Below, one piece after another: positions 9,619-17,254 of a stretch of 64,000 nucleotides of DNA. Each line of letters starts with the position of its first letter. The stretch's first letter is position 1. The stretch spans positions 248,001-312,000 of the forward strand of contig CAZASI010000001.1 in NCBI GenBank assembly GCA_964487795.1, read 5' to 3'. This stretch comes from Patescibacterium sp964487795. GTDB taxonomy: Bacteria > Patescibacteriota > Patescibacteriia > Patescibacteriales > Patescibacteriaceae. Position numbers and translations under genes: made by a program. The notes beneath the pieces were generated by a model that was given only the letters and a program-made list of their open reading frames with translations, was not told the origin of the DNA and searched no databases.

Positions 9619-9832
9619 ATATATTTAAATAAATAGTAACAATAAGGGACTGAAAACTGTGAGTAGTGAATTTTTGTTAGTAAAAATTGAAATCTGCTGT
9701 GGATGAGGCTGTGAATAAAATCGGCACACTTTGGTAATAACTTTTGTTTTTTTCTAAATCGACTTTTTTAAGACCTGTTTTCCACCGTCTTATAAACAAG
9801 TGGGACACAGGTATTCAACTGTTTATTAACAG
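9619..9832. other. dnaA-dnaN intergenic region with weak DnaA-box-like sites
   Basis: An AT-rich 214-base spacer. Two near-consensus DnaA boxes read on minus: TGTGGATGA (9698-9706) and TGTGAATAA (9710-9718), each one mismatch from TGTGGATAA and spaced 12 bases apart. They may serve dnaN regulation or form part of an origin; the cluster at 13.3 kb matches the consensus better. Confidence 0.4.
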
Positions 9833-11176
9833 CTATTGGAACAACTGTTTTACTGATAATATTTGTTGTTTTAATTTTGAGTTGTGTTTTAGATCCTCGT
9901 TTATTTTATTACATGCGTGTATCGCCGTGGTGTGATCTCTGCCGCCAAGTTCATGTCCGATCGCGGGAAATGATGCGTTAATTTCTTCACGCAATAAATA
10001 CATAGCAATTTGTCTTGGGAAAACCAGTTCTTTTTTACGGCTTTTTCCGGTTAAATCTTTAATTTCAACGTCAAAGAATTTTGCAACAGCGTCAATAACA
10101 TGTTTAGCGGTAAGATTGGTTTCTCTAAATTCAGCCAGCGTGCTTGAAAGAATACTTTTAGTGCTATCGAGCGTTGGTTGTAAATTATTAAACTCAAAAT
10201 ATGTAATAAGTCTCGTTAATGCACCCTCTAGTTCACGGATATTACTATTTATATTAACGGCTAAGTAATGAAGAATGTCATCAGAAAGCGGATAATTTTT
10301 TTCATGACACTTATTTTTTAAAATAGCCAGTTTAGTTTCAAAGTCGGGCGCGGTAATATCAGCAATCATTCCCCATTCAAAGCGCGAGAGCAGGCGTTTT
10401 TCAAGCGCTGGGATGGCCTTTGGTGGACGATCTGAGGTTAAGACAATTTGGCGATTAGTTTGGTGTAGTTCATTAAAGGTGTGAAAGAATTCTTCTTGAG
10501 TTCCGTCTTTGCCGGCCATAAATTGAACGTCATCAACCAAAAGTAAATCAACATTGCGATATTTTTCTTTTAATTGTTTAGCGCGACCCGAGCGGACCTC
10601 ATTGATATAGTCGTTGGAAAACTTTTCCGAGGTAACATATAAAATTTTATCGGTTTTTTTACAAAGCTCGTTGCCAATTGCTTGAATCAAGTGAGTTTTT
10701 CCAAGTCCAACTCCACCATAAATGAATAACGGGTTATAGGCACGACCCGGATTAGTGGCCACTGCCTGACACGCGGCATATGCCAACTCATTTCCTTTGC
10801 CAACAATAAAGTTTGCAAAGGTATAATAGGCGTTTAAGCCAAAACGATTGAGTCCATGTGTTTTTGGTAAAGAGGTTTCAACTCGAGCGGGAGCCGTAGC
10901 ATGATCAGCGGAGCGAAGCGGGGCTTTTTTGCTTTCAATGCGATAGGTAATTTCTTTAATTGGATCTTTGGTGATGTTTTTAAACGCGGCAAGTATTTCT
11001 TGGTAGTATTTTTTTTGCAACCAGGCTTGAGTAAAGGTATTGGGAACACAAATAATTACTCGGCCATCAGCATATGAGTCAATATACGTATTTCGAAACC
11101 ATGTAGTGAAACTGGCTTTAGATAATGAAAGCTCAATTTCACCAAGGACTGCTTGCCAAAGTTGTTCGTGATCCAT
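9833..11176 (-). CDS. dnaA: Chromosomal replication initiator protein DnaA
   Basis: 447 residues. Domain I at the N-terminus (HEQLWQAVLGEIE), a short linker, an AAA+ domain with Walker A GGVGLGKT (154-161), Walker B LLLVDD (211-216) and the arginine-finger region, then the DNA-binding domain with the signature GGRDHTTAIHACNKI starting near 411. It binds DnaA boxes and melts the origin. Divergent from rpmH, the classic rpmH-dnaA arrangement, with dnaN downstream. Confidence 0.97.
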   Translation of the reverse strand: MDHEQLWQAVLGEIELSLSKASFTTWFRNTYIDSYADGRVIICVPNTFTQAWLQKKYYQEILAAFKNITKDPIKEITYRIESKKAPLRSADHATAPARVETSLPKTHGLNRFGLNAYYTFANFIVGKGNELAYAACQAVATNPGRAYNPLFIYGGVGLGKTHLIQAIGNELCKKTDKILYVTSEKFSNDYINEVRSGRAKQLKEKYRNVDLLLVDDVQFMAGKDGTQEEFFHTFNELHQTNRQIVLTSDRPPKAIPALEKRLLSRFEWGMIADITAPDFETKLAILKNKCHEKNYPLSDDILHYLAVNINSNIRELEGALTRLITYFEFNNLQPTLDSTKSILSSTLAEFRETNLTAKHVIDAVAKFFDVEIKDLTGKSRKKELVFPRQIAMYLLREEINASFPAIGHELGGRDHTTAIHACNKINEDLKHNSKLKQQILSVKQLFQ

Positions 11177-11336
11177 AGGAGAGGTTACAATAAAATCACG
11201 GCAATTATAGCAGGAACTTTTGTTTCAGTAAAAGGTCCTACTTTGTTTATAAGCTGTTAATAACAAGTGGAAAGAGTTGATAATTGACTAAAGTCAGCAA
11301 TAATGGTAGCTTTAGCATGTATAAATTTTAGACACT
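11177..11336. promoter_or_regulatory. Divergent dnaA / rpmH promoter region
   Basis: 160 bases between two divergent housekeeping genes. On plus, TTGACT (11284-11289) and TAGCTT (11307-11312), 17 apart, could start rpmH transcription. The minus-strand dnaA promoter is not obvious. No consensus DnaA box was found here, only a TTATAAGCTGTTAATAAC segment. Confidence 0.4.
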
Positions 11337-11474
11337 ATGCCAAAACGAACATATCAGCCGAATGCTCGGCGAGCAAAAAAGAAACACGGTTTTAGAAAAC
11401 GCATGCAAACCAAGAATGGCCGTACGGTTATTAAACGTCGTAAAGCCAAGGGTCGCAAGCGTTTAACTGTGTAA
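11337..11474 (+). CDS. rpmH: 50S ribosomal protein L34
   Basis: 45 codons, MPKRTYQPN followed by RRAKKKHGFRKRM and RKAKGRKRLTV, the full L34 pattern at its normal length. Structural protein of the large ribosomal subunit. First gene of rpmH-rnpA-yidD-yidC on plus, with rnpA starting 3 bases after its stop. Confidence 0.97.
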   Translation: MPKRTYQPNARRAKKKHGFRKRMQTKNGRTVIKRRKAKGRKRLTV

Positions 11475-11477
11475 TAT

Positions 11478-11813
11478 ATGATAGAGAAATCGCGCCGCAT
11501 ACGGCTTACGCGCGATTTTGAGCGCGTTTTTGCTGTAAGGCAGAGCGTGCATGCCAGCTTCTTTAGAATTAAAATAGCCCGTAATAATTTCGGTTATACG
11601 CGTTGTGCCGTTGTGGTGAGTTCAAAGGTAAGTAAACGCGCAGTTGTCAGAAACCGTGTTCGGCGCCGTGCCTGGAGCGTTATCGCTCAATATCTGGACA
11701 GCGTGCCAAAGGGACTTGATATTGTCTTTATGGCAACACCTGATGCGGCTCGAGCTGATTTCGAAGCTATTAAAAAGGAGTTGACGTTTAATTTAAACAA
11801 ACGAGTGGTATAA
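11478..11813 (+). CDS. rnpA: Ribonuclease P protein component
   Basis: 111 residues, close to the usual 110-120. It has the N-terminal RLTRDFERVF pattern, the central beta sheet (FGYTRCAVVVSSK) and the RNA-binding RAVVRNRVRRR motif around residues 54-64. It helps the RNase P RNA process tRNA 5' ends. It lies between rpmH and yidD in the conserved order and overlaps neither. Confidence 0.95.
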   Translation: MIEKSRRIRLTRDFERVFAVRQSVHASFFRIKIARNNFGYTRCAVVVSSKVSKRAVVRNRVRRRAWSVIAQYLDSVPKGLDIVFMATPDAARADFEAIKKELTFNLNKRVV

Positions 11814-11814
11814 C

Positions 11815-12069
11815 ATGAATTATCTTGCATTACTCGTAAAACAAGGGGTTTTAGGTTTTATCCGTTTCTACCAAAAGACCTTGTCTTTGGATCACAGTCC
11901 CCTACAAAAACTTTTCCCCTACGGCTATTGCCGTTTTCATCCAACTTGTTCAGAATATACATATCAGGCAGTTGCCAAATATGGAATTCTCAAGGGTCTG
12001 TGGTTTGGATTGCAACGTTTAATCCGTTGTCATCCGTGGAATCCAGGCGGAGAAGATCCTCTTAAATAA
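11815..12069 (+). CDS. yidD: Membrane protein insertion efficiency factor YidD
   Basis: 84 residues with the family signature GYCRFHPTCSEYTYQAVAKYG, then GLWFGLQRLIRCHPWNPGGEDP. The Cys-containing core and amphipathic N-terminus match YidD, which sits on the inner membrane face and assists YidC-dependent insertion. It starts 1 base after rnpA and 14 bases before yidC. Confidence 0.95.
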   Translation: MNYLALLVKQGVLGFIRFYQKTLSLDHSPLQKLFPYGYCRFHPTCSEYTYQAVAKYGILKGLWFGLQRLIRCHPWNPGGEDPLK

Positions 12070-12083
12070 TCACTATATACAAT

Positions 12084-12824
12084 ATGGCCAATATCTTTAC
12101 TACTATTTTTTATCAGCCAATTCTTAACCTTTTGGTATGGATTTATAATATTATCCCGGGCCATGATATTGGTATTGCTATTATTGTTTTGACGATAATC
12201 GTAAAAATCATTTTATACCCACTTTCAAAAAAGGCTTTAGAGGGACAACGTTCGTTACAAACTCTACAGCCTAAGCTCGATGAAATTAAAAAGAAGTTTG
12301 CCAATGATAAAGAGGCGCAAAGTCGCGCCATGATGGAATTATACAAACAAGAAAAGGTAAATCCCCTATCATCTTGCTTGCCGTTGTTAATTCAGTTGCC
12401 ATTTTTCTGGGCAATATTTAAAGTATTTAGAGATGAGCTGTCGGGTAAAGCAATTATTCTCGTGTACTCTTTTATTACTAATCCGGGGACCCTTAATCCT
12501 ATAGCATTTGGATTTTTAGATTTTTCAAAACCGCACATCGCCCTAGCAATCCTTGCTGGTGTGTCGCAATACGTACAGGCTAAAATGATGCCAAAGCAAC
12601 CAGCTGGTGCTACGGAGAACTCTATGATGTCTGCTATGAATAAACAGATGCTATATTTTATGCCGGCTCTAACCGTATTTATTTGTTTGAGTTTGCCAAG
12701 CGGCCTAGCCTTCTATTGGTTTATTTCAACGCTTCTTACTATCGCTCAGCAATGGTATATGTTTAGATCAATAGATAATAAACAGATTCCCGGCGCTCCC
12801 ATAGAAGTGGAGATAGTAAAATAG
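12084..12824 (+). CDS. yidC: YidC/Oxa1 membrane protein insertase
   Basis: 246 residues, the short Gram-positive-style form without the large periplasmic domain of proteobacterial YidC. About five helices, with the conserved cytoplasmic loop (LQPKLDEIKKKFANDKEA) and VNPLSSCLPLLIQLPFF. Inserts and folds membrane proteins with or without Sec. The C-terminal tail is short. The transcript ends at a strong terminator 12 bases downstream. Confidence 0.95.
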   Translation: MANIFTTIFYQPILNLLVWIYNIIPGHDIGIAIIVLTIIVKIILYPLSKKALEGQRSLQTLQPKLDEIKKKFANDKEAQSRAMMELYKQEKVNPLSSCLPLLIQLPFFWAIFKVFRDELSGKAIILVYSFITNPGTLNPIAFGFLDFSKPHIALAILAGVSQYVQAKMMPKQPAGATENSMMSAMNKQMLYFMPALTVFICLSLPSGLAFYWFISTLLTIAQQWYMFRSIDNKQIPGAPIEVEIVK

Positions 12825-12835
12825 TTTAAAAAAAT

Positions 12836-12863
12836 AAAAATCTCCCGTAAGGGGGATTTTTTT
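12836..12863 (+). terminator. yidC terminator
   Basis: AATCTCCC (12839-12846), loop GTAA, GGGGGATT (12851-12858), then a T run to 12863. Ends the rpmH-yidC operon. Confidence 0.85.
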
Positions 12864-12870
12864 GTAATTA

Positions 12871-13164
12871 AAAAGGCTCCAGCGGATCCCCTATTAATTT
12901 AAATTGATATGGGATTAGTGCTGAAGCCTATCCCAACGTAAATTGTTTTGCGAATTTCTTCGCTGGGATGGTGTCTTTGGTCTTATTTACAAAGACGTTG
13001 CTATACCCCGAAGTACGGGTTATATCTTTAGCATGGGGCTGAAAGATATATCCTTTTTATTTTATTTTTGTTTTTAGATCGTATAAGGCCGATCAATTAA
13101 ATTTATTACTCCAGTGATATAGAGAAGCATATTGTAAGAAAGATTTCTTACGGTGATGCTTCTA
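12871..13164 (+). ncRNA. Candidate structured non-coding RNA (hairpin array)
   Basis: Gene-free DNA with successive stems. A: 12875-12890 with 12911-12928 (GGCT, CAGC and ATCCC all matched). B: ATCCCAACG 12930-12938 with CGCTGGGAT 12961-12969 (one A-C mismatch). C: GTCTTTG 12973-12979 with CAAAGAC 12990-12996. D: ATACCCCG 13003-13010 with CGGGTTAT 13016-13023 (one mismatch). E: TATATCTTT 13021-13029 with AAAGATATA 13042-13050, followed by a T-rich run to 13075 like a terminator. F: GAAGCAT/ATGCTTC enclosing GTAAGAA/TTCTTAC, 13124-13162. D and E share bases, so they could switch. It does not show tmRNA, RNase P or SRP RNA signature sequences. Strand chosen because E plus the T run would end a plus transcript. 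Confidence 0.4.
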
Positions 13165-13360
13165 GTTGGTAAAGAGCTGTTTATAATCTAAGTATATCAC
13201 ATTTTTGACAGATGGTCAATCATTATGAATTACTGAGTAAATTATACGCAATTTAAAGTTATTAACAGATAAGTCTACAAATTAATAGACTTAAAGTAGA
13301 GATTTATACACAGAAAACACAGGTTATCCACAACTTAAGTACATAAAGCTGTGGACATAA
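13165..13360. other. Candidate replication origin (AT-rich segment plus DnaA boxes)
   Basis: An AT-rich stretch (13195-13300) is followed by TTATACACA (13304-13312), the perfect box TTATCCACA (13324-13332) and TGTGGACAT (13350-13358, box on minus with one mismatch). A weaker TTATTAACA lies at 13259-13267. An unwinding-type segment next to clustered boxes, about 2.2 kb from dnaA, fits an oriC. Replication start here is inference; GC skew over the whole chromosome would decide. Confidence 0.5.
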
Positions 13361-13415
13361 AACCCACCGTCGCTGAAGCTATGGTGGGCAAGAAGAGGGG
13401 TCGAGCTATTGTTTG

Positions 13416-13487
13416 AGGTCACGGTGGGATTCGAACCCACGATGGTGGTTTTGCAAACCACTGCCTTAGCCACTTGGCTACGCGACC
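13416..13487 (-). tRNA. tRNA-Cys (GCA)
   Basis: Full cloverleaf on minus: acceptor GGTCGCG / CGTGACC, anticodon stem GTGGT/ACCAC with loop TTGCAAA giving anticodon GCA, T-loop GGTTCGAATCC. Discriminator is U, a known cysteine identity element. 3' CCA is not encoded. Confidence 0.96.
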
Positions 13488-13577
13488 GACTTCCGTAATA
13501 TACCAAGTTTATTCTCTTAAAACAAGTAGAGGCATGCCATGGCATGCCTCTACGGATAATGTTATTTAATATTTTGA

Positions 13578-14183
13578 TTATTTCACTACAACAATTTCAG
13601 CCTGGCGAACACCGAATTTCAGCGCATCGCTCTTCTTAAGCATCCAGACGTCAACGCGATTTGTGTAGCGGCGATTCATGCGGTCTCTAACCACAAAAAT
13701 ACGATCACCAAATAATGAAGGGATTTTAATCTTAGTTCCCATTGGTAAAAAGTTTGAAGCAACTGTATCTTCAATGCCGTGCTTACATACATTAAAGCCG
13801 TTGGCAGTAGTACAAGGATCGCCGTCAGTTTGTGCCGCTTCAGAGTTATAAGCCGTCATACTGACTCTACGGGTTGTAATAGGAGTGCTTGGGATAGGCT
13901 TGGCTACTTCAGCTTCTTTAACCTTTTCTTCAGGGATCAAGGTAAAATCAATTTTACGATCAGTAGTATCAGCTTTTGACAAACGCTCCATGCGCTTGAT
14001 AGAAGTTTCTGGTTTTTTAATGATACTCAGACCTTGATTTAGAGTCGGTGTTTCAGAAGATAGGTCCATTGCAGCTTGCACCGGGAACACAATAAAATTG
14101 TGCAGCAAAGAACTGACAATCAAGACAACAATAAATGGTCTGGTTTTTTTAAATAGATATGATTTTGCTGAAAATAAATTCAT
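13578..14183 (-). CDS. Secreted or membrane-anchored 3D-domain protein (cell-wall hydrolase-like)
   Basis: 201 residues from the ATG at 14183. A hydrophobic segment (about 16-36) works as signal or anchor, a linker follows, and a C-terminal double-psi beta barrel 3D domain spans about 107-201: VSMTAYNSEAAQTDGDPC, VASNFLPMGTKIKIP, then VVRDRMNRR and NRVDVWM carrying the conserved aspartates. The 3D domain occurs in YabE/Rpf and lytic-transglycosylase relatives acting on peptidoglycan. The alternative start at 14255 would read through a terminator hairpin, so the later ATG is preferred. No other domain is visible. Confidence 0.8.
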   Translation of the reverse strand: MNLFSAKSYLFKKTRPFIVVLIVSSLLHNFIVFPVQAAMDLSSETPTLNQGLSIIKKPETSIKRMERLSKADTTDRKIDFTLIPEEKVKEAEVAKPIPSTPITTRRVSMTAYNSEAAQTDGDPCTTANGFNVCKHGIEDTVASNFLPMGTKIKIPSLFGDRIFVVRDRMNRRYTNRVDVWMLKKSDALKFGVRQAEIVVVK

Positions 14184-14199
14184 AGGTTGTTTTTCAAAA

Positions 14200-14230
14200 T
14201 AAAAACCCCACTTAAGATAAGGGGGAATTT
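14200..14230 (-). terminator. Terminator upstream of the 3D-domain gene
   Basis: On minus, CCCCCTTA pairs with TAAGTGGGG around a short loop (one bulge), followed by TTTTTATTTT. Ends transcription from the YraN side, or acts as a leader attenuator. Confidence 0.65.
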
Positions 14231-14288
14231 GTCGCAATACTTTATCATATTTCACGATTTAAGTCAATAGTAGCGTAGACAAAAGTTT

Positions 14289-14645
14289 TTAATAAATTAA
14301 TATAAAATGTTTAATATTAGCCATTTTTTTAGAATAATCTAAAATAACCCCAATAAATTCAATAAGAATGAGATCTTGGTCGATATTCAACTTGTCGGCA
14401 ATAAGTTGTCGGGCTCGCGTCATCGCTTTTTTCTTTGAGTAACTAAGCTGGTGTTCCGGGGCAATTTTTCCCACTAAGACTGTTTTAACTTCAATAAGGT
14501 ATATGTCCTCGTTTTTATTGGCAATAATGTCAATTTCACAGTGTTTTACGCGGTAATTCTCAGATAGAATACTATATCCATGCTTAATGAGATAGTTTTT
14601 AGCAATATTTTGACCAATATTAGCAATTTTTTGATTATGTTTCAT
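14289..14645 (-). CDS. yraN: YraN / UPF0102 family nuclease-like protein
   Basis: 118 residues from the ATG at 14645. Family pattern is clear: IGQNIAKNYLIKHGYSILSENYR, then EIDIIANKNEDIYLIEVKT with the E-I-D and E-V-K residues of a PD-(D/E)XK (Holliday-junction-resolvase-like) fold. Biological role is not settled for the family. The in-frame start at 14678 lies inside a terminator hairpin and is rejected. Confidence 0.85.
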   Translation of the reverse strand: MKHNQKIANIGQNIAKNYLIKHGYSILSENYRVKHCEIDIIANKNEDIYLIEVKTVLVGKIAPEHQLSYSKKKAMTRARQLIADKLNIDQDLILIEFIGVILDYSKKMANIKHFILIY

Positions 14646-14676
14646 ATGGAACATTGATATGTGTTCTATGTAAAAC

Positions 14677-14704
14677 AAAACCGCCTCTTAGGAGAGGCGG
14701 TTTT
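14677..14704. terminator. Bidirectional terminator
   Basis: AAAACCGCCTCT (14677-14688), loop TAGG, AGAGGCGGTTTT (14693-14704). Perfect 12-bp stem ending the membrane-protein/methyltransferase transcript on minus. Confidence 0.9.
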
Positions 14705-14718
14705 GTTAGTGTTAAATT

Positions 14719-15111
14719 CTAGCTGGGAATGTATTTCTTTATGTCAGAAGTCTGGGCGCGGTCTTTACGGCGTTGCAATAAAGCTTTAATTGAAAAAATG
14801 ATGCCGATAATCCAAGCGATATCAATTAAGAGCCAGAATCCAAACCAAGCTCTGGCTCGTAGGATTGGTACAACCTGGCTATCTAAAAACCAAAAATACA
14901 GAAGAACTATGGCGTTTGTAATAAGAATGGGACTTATTTTGCGAAAAATCGATCGATTTGTTTGCCACTTTGCAACAAAAAAGTTATATCGGGCTGCGAT
15001 TCCGACTAGAAACAGGATAGCAACAATAATGAGAACTATCATGAGCCCACCGTTTGATAGTACCTCCGGACGGGCATTGAACCAAAAATTAAATGTTAGT
15101 AATTCATTCAT
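14719..15111 (-). CDS. Small three-helix membrane protein of unknown function
   Basis: 130 residues from the ATG at 15111, 1 base after the stop of the methyltransferase gene; the longer in-frame start at 15201 would overlap that gene by about 90 bases. Three or four hydrophobic segments (about 20-42, 62-82, 90-115) and a basic C-terminal tail (LLQRRKDRAQ). The N-terminal FNFWFNARPEVLS is the most distinctive segment. I do not recognise a named family. Probably co-transcribed with the methyltransferase. Confidence 0.65.
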   Translation of the reverse strand: MNELLTFNFWFNARPEVLSNGGLMIVLIIVAILFLVGIAARYNFFVAKWQTNRSIFRKISPILITNAIVLLYFWFLDSQVVPILRARAWFGFWLLIDIAWIIGIIFSIKALLQRRKDRAQTSDIKKYIPS

Positions 15112-15112
15112 A

Positions 15113-15670
15113 TTAGTTATTAGTGAAAATAAGACCGAAATGAAATGGTCCCGGCTTAAACTCGTCGGCCAATTCGAGTTGCAGGAGCTTAGCTGTATCA
15201 AGAATGATTTCTTTGCTTAAACGACGTTCAGGACTAGGTCCTAGCGGGTGAGTGCTGCTACTTAGCCAATCTATAACAATAATCGTGCCATCTTGTTTTG
15301 TTAGTCGCTTGGCTTCTGAGAGCATCGTTAAGGTGTCGGCAGATTGGTGTAAAGTATTGATCAAAAAAGAACGGTCCATTGTGTCGTTTTCAATCTTTAC
15401 TCCGTTTAATAAATCAAGGTTGCCATGAACCGGATTTATTGAGGAAAGATTATGATGCTTAATTTCTCTCTGAAGCTGATCAATAATTGAAGGTATAAGG
15501 TCAACAGCAAAAACCTTGCCTTTGTCTCCAACCAGATTGCTCAGACCATAGAGAAAAAAGAGGGAATTACCGCAACCTAGGTCCGCGGCGCTATGCCCTT
15601 CTTGCATATTGGCTTTTTTCAGTATCTCATCAAAAGCCAGTAAGGAGCTTGTTGTGGGAATGTGTTTCAT
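15113..15670 (-). CDS. SAM-dependent methyltransferase (class I)
   Basis: 185 residues with a Rossmann methyltransferase fold: motif I AADLGCGNSLFFLYGL (28-43), acidic motif II VFAVDLIPS, a DRSFLINTLHQSAD segment as motif IV, and a C-terminal FKPGPFHFGLIF. Close in pattern to UbiE/Methyltransf_11 and type-11 enzymes; substrate unknown. Heads a two-gene minus transcript with the small membrane protein. A perfect DnaA box lies 19 bases upstream of its start. Confidence 0.85.
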   Translation of the reverse strand: MKHIPTTSSLLAFDEILKKANMQEGHSAADLGCGNSLFFLYGLSNLVGDKGKVFAVDLIPSIIDQLQREIKHHNLSSINPVHGNLDLLNGVKIENDTMDRSFLINTLHQSADTLTMLSEAKRLTKQDGTIIVIDWLSSSTHPLGPSPERRLSKEIILDTAKLLQLELADEFKPGPFHFGLIFTNN

Positions 15671-15688
15671 AGACAGGTAATAAACAGC

Positions 15689-15697
15689 TTATCCACA
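15689..15697 (+). promoter_or_regulatory. Perfect DnaA box
   Basis: TTATCCACA in the leader of the methyltransferase gene, 2.4 kb from the box cluster at 13.3 kb. It could titrate DnaA or tie this transcript to replication. Confidence 0.5.
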
Positions 15698-15741
15698 ATT
15701 TTTTTGTTTAATATTAGCTAATTTTAACATCTTTTGTTTTG

Positions 15742-15814
15742 TGGACCATAAGGGACTTGAACCCTTGGCCTCTTCCATGCCATGGAAGCGCTCTACCAGC
15801 TGAGCTAATGGCCC
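15742..15814 (-). tRNA. tRNA-Ala (GGC)
   Basis: Minus-strand cloverleaf: acceptor GGGCCAT / ATGGTCC, anticodon stem CTTCC/GGAAG with loop ATGGCAT giving GGC, T-loop GGTTCAAGTCC, discriminator A. CCA not encoded. The first acceptor pairs do not include the usual G3-U70 (here G3-C70 in this alignment), so exact pairing is worth checking. Confidence 0.92.
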
Positions 15815-15897
15815 AAAAAATATTTTTCCTATATCTTAAACAGCGTGGACAACAATAAGAATATACCTTATGCTCGCAAATATTGCAATATTTTTTG

Positions 15898-15969
15898 TGC
15901 TCCCGGAGGGAATCGAACCCCCATTTTATCCTTAGGACGGATTTGTTCTATCCATTGAACTACGGAAGC
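15898..15969 (-). tRNA. tRNA-Arg (CCT)
   Basis: Minus-strand cloverleaf: acceptor GCTTCCG / CGGGAGC, D-stem GTTC/GAAC, anticodon loop GTCCTAA giving CCT (reads AGG), T-loop GGTTCGATTCC, discriminator A. One A-A mismatch at the top of the anticodon stem. CCA not encoded. Arg AGA/AGG codons are frequent in the accessory island at 42-47 kb. Confidence 0.93.
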
Positions 15970-16019
15970 ATACCCATACTATAGCTAACTCTGGGATAAT
16001 CAACAATTCTTGTATATTT

Positions 16020-16028
16020 TGCTACACT
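16020..16028 (+). promoter_or_regulatory. Extended -10 promoter of the bactofilin gene
   Basis: TGC followed by TACACT (16023-16028) and then GTAAG, 30 bases before the ATG. The same TGCTACACTG core precedes clpP and the gene at 55962; no strong -35 is visible. Confidence 0.6.
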
Positions 16029-16058
16029 GTAAGTGTCTTACTAACTCTCTCTATAATT

Positions 16059-16466
16059 ATGTTTAACAAAAATGGTGTAGCCGGCAAAGACGGCATTGAA
16101 ACTATTATCGGACCATCGGTAAAGATCGAAGGAAACTTTGTGTGTCAAGGAGGAATTATCATTGAGGGTGAAGTCAAAGGTACAGTAAAAACTGCCAGCT
16201 ATTTGGAAGTGGGAGAAAAAGCTGTAGTTATAGCAGACGTTAGTGCTAAAGATGCAAAAGTGAGCGGAGAGCTGCGCGGAAATATTAAAATTGACGGATT
16301 TTTTGAAGTGACATCTTCTGCAAAATTATTTGGTGACATTGAAGCAGCTTTTGTTTCAATTGCACGCGGCGCACTTGTTAAAGGTAAGTGTTCTATTTTA
16401 GGAACTGAACCTAAATCCGCTAAGACACTAAAGTCAAAAGAAGAAACCGTGAACAACAATGAATAA
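16059..16466 (+). CDS. Bactofilin (polymer-forming cytoskeletal protein)
   Basis: 135 residues. The core (about 15-118) is a run of short beta repeats with regularly spaced glycine and small residues (IEGNFVCQGGIIIEGEVKGTV, VSGELRGNIKIDGFFEV), giving the right-handed beta-helix of bactofilins. N- and C-terminal tails are short and disordered, as usual. Bactofilins form filaments that position wall enzymes or shape-determining proteins. Overlaps the next gene by 8 bases, so the two are translationally coupled. Confidence 0.9.
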   Translation: MFNKNGVAGKDGIETIIGPSVKIEGNFVCQGGIIIEGEVKGTVKTASYLEVGEKAVVIADVSAKDAKVSGELRGNIKIDGFFEVTSSAKLFGDIEAAFVSIARGALVKGKCSILGTEPKSAKTLKSKEETVNNNE

Positions 16467-17199
16467 CGTCTATGTCTATGATCAAGAACTTGGTTCAAGA
16501 CGTTATCAGAAATTATTAGAGCGATTGGAAACACGTCTTACCGATCTTGGGATTAGTGGAAAAATTTATCGACTTGGTCCAATGACACGCTTGGAAGAAA
16601 TGATGCGTACCGAGCTTGTTAAAAAACCAAAGACAATCGTCGCTGTAGGCGGCGATGCTTTGACAAGTAAAATGGCTGGATTAATGACCGGTTCAGATAT
16701 TCCTTTGGCAGTTGTGCCGATTGGCAGAAATATGATCGCCGATGCGTTTGGTGTTAATTTAGAAAATGCTTGTAAAGTATTGGCAGCGCGACGTATTGTG
16801 TCGCTTGATGTTGGTAGAATTGACGAACAGCATTCGTTTATTTGTCGTGCACTTATCAGTGCGAATAATCCAACTTTAATTCTTGATAATAATTTAACAG
16901 TACGAGCCGAAGGTAAAGTGTTAATTGAAGCAGTTAATGTTTCCGGTGATGAGTATGGTTATCGTGGTCCTCATCCGAAATCAGATGATAAACAATTAAA
17001 TATTTGTATTTTAAAAACTGAAAGCGGTATTTTGCGTAAAGAAATTTCTCAGTCCGTCTTTGTTTGTAAACATGTTGAAATAGTAAACGGTGCAACAGAT
17101 GTTGAATTGGACGGCTCATACAAAATTCCTTCGATTCGCAGTATTGATCTTCATCCGAAAACTTTAACAGCTATTGTTGGACGCGAACGATCGTTTTAA
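16459..17199 (+). CDS. Diacylglycerol/lipid-kinase-like protein (DAGK catalytic fold)
   Basis: 246 residues. TIVAVGGDALTSKMAG (about 54-69) replaces the GGDGT loop of DAGK/NAD-kinase-fold enzymes, and LAVVPIGRNMIADAFG (about 80-95) matches the P-x-G-x-x-N-D-x-A motif that follows. The C-terminal half is beta-rich, as in YegS-type lipid kinases. The changed GGD(A) loop leaves activity uncertain; it may phosphorylate a lipid or only bind nucleotide. Coupled to bactofilin by overlap and followed by a terminator. Confidence 0.65.
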   Translation: MNNVYVYDQELGSRRYQKLLERLETRLTDLGISGKIYRLGPMTRLEEMMRTELVKKPKTIVAVGGDALTSKMAGLMTGSDIPLAVVPIGRNMIADAFGVNLENACKVLAARRIVSLDVGRIDEQHSFICRALISANNPTLILDNNLTVRAEGKVLIEAVNVSGDEYGYRGPHPKSDDKQLNICILKTESGILRKEISQSVFVCKHVEIVNGATDVELDGSYKIPSIRSIDLHPKTLTAIVGRERSF

Positions 17200-17206
17200 A
17201 AAAAAC

Positions 17207-17232
17207 AAAAAGTCACAGGGATGTGACTTTTT
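17207..17232. terminator. Bidirectional terminator
   Basis: AAAAAGTCAC (17207-17216), loop AGGGAT, GTGACTTTTT (17223-17232). Ends the bactofilin pair and may also serve the minus gene ending at 17255. Confidence 0.85.
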
Positions 17233-17254
17233 CTAAAATGTTTAAAAATTTATT

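Noticed and set aside
12871..13164. tmRNA, RNase P RNA, SRP RNA or 6S RNA in the hairpin region
   Set aside because: None of the conserved sequences of these RNAs (tRNA-like ends, GAGGAAAGTCC, AGGAAGCAGC) is present, and the stems do not form one long hairpin. Left as an unassigned RNA candidate.
13324..13545. Open frame over tRNA-Cys on minus
   Set aside because: It runs through the tRNA and the DnaA boxes; the tRNA cloverleaf is complete and explains the region.
14729..15220. Open frame of 163 codons on plus at 14.7-15.2 kb
   Set aside because: Shadow of the membrane-protein and methyltransferase genes on the opposite strand; product is a basic, low-complexity sequence.
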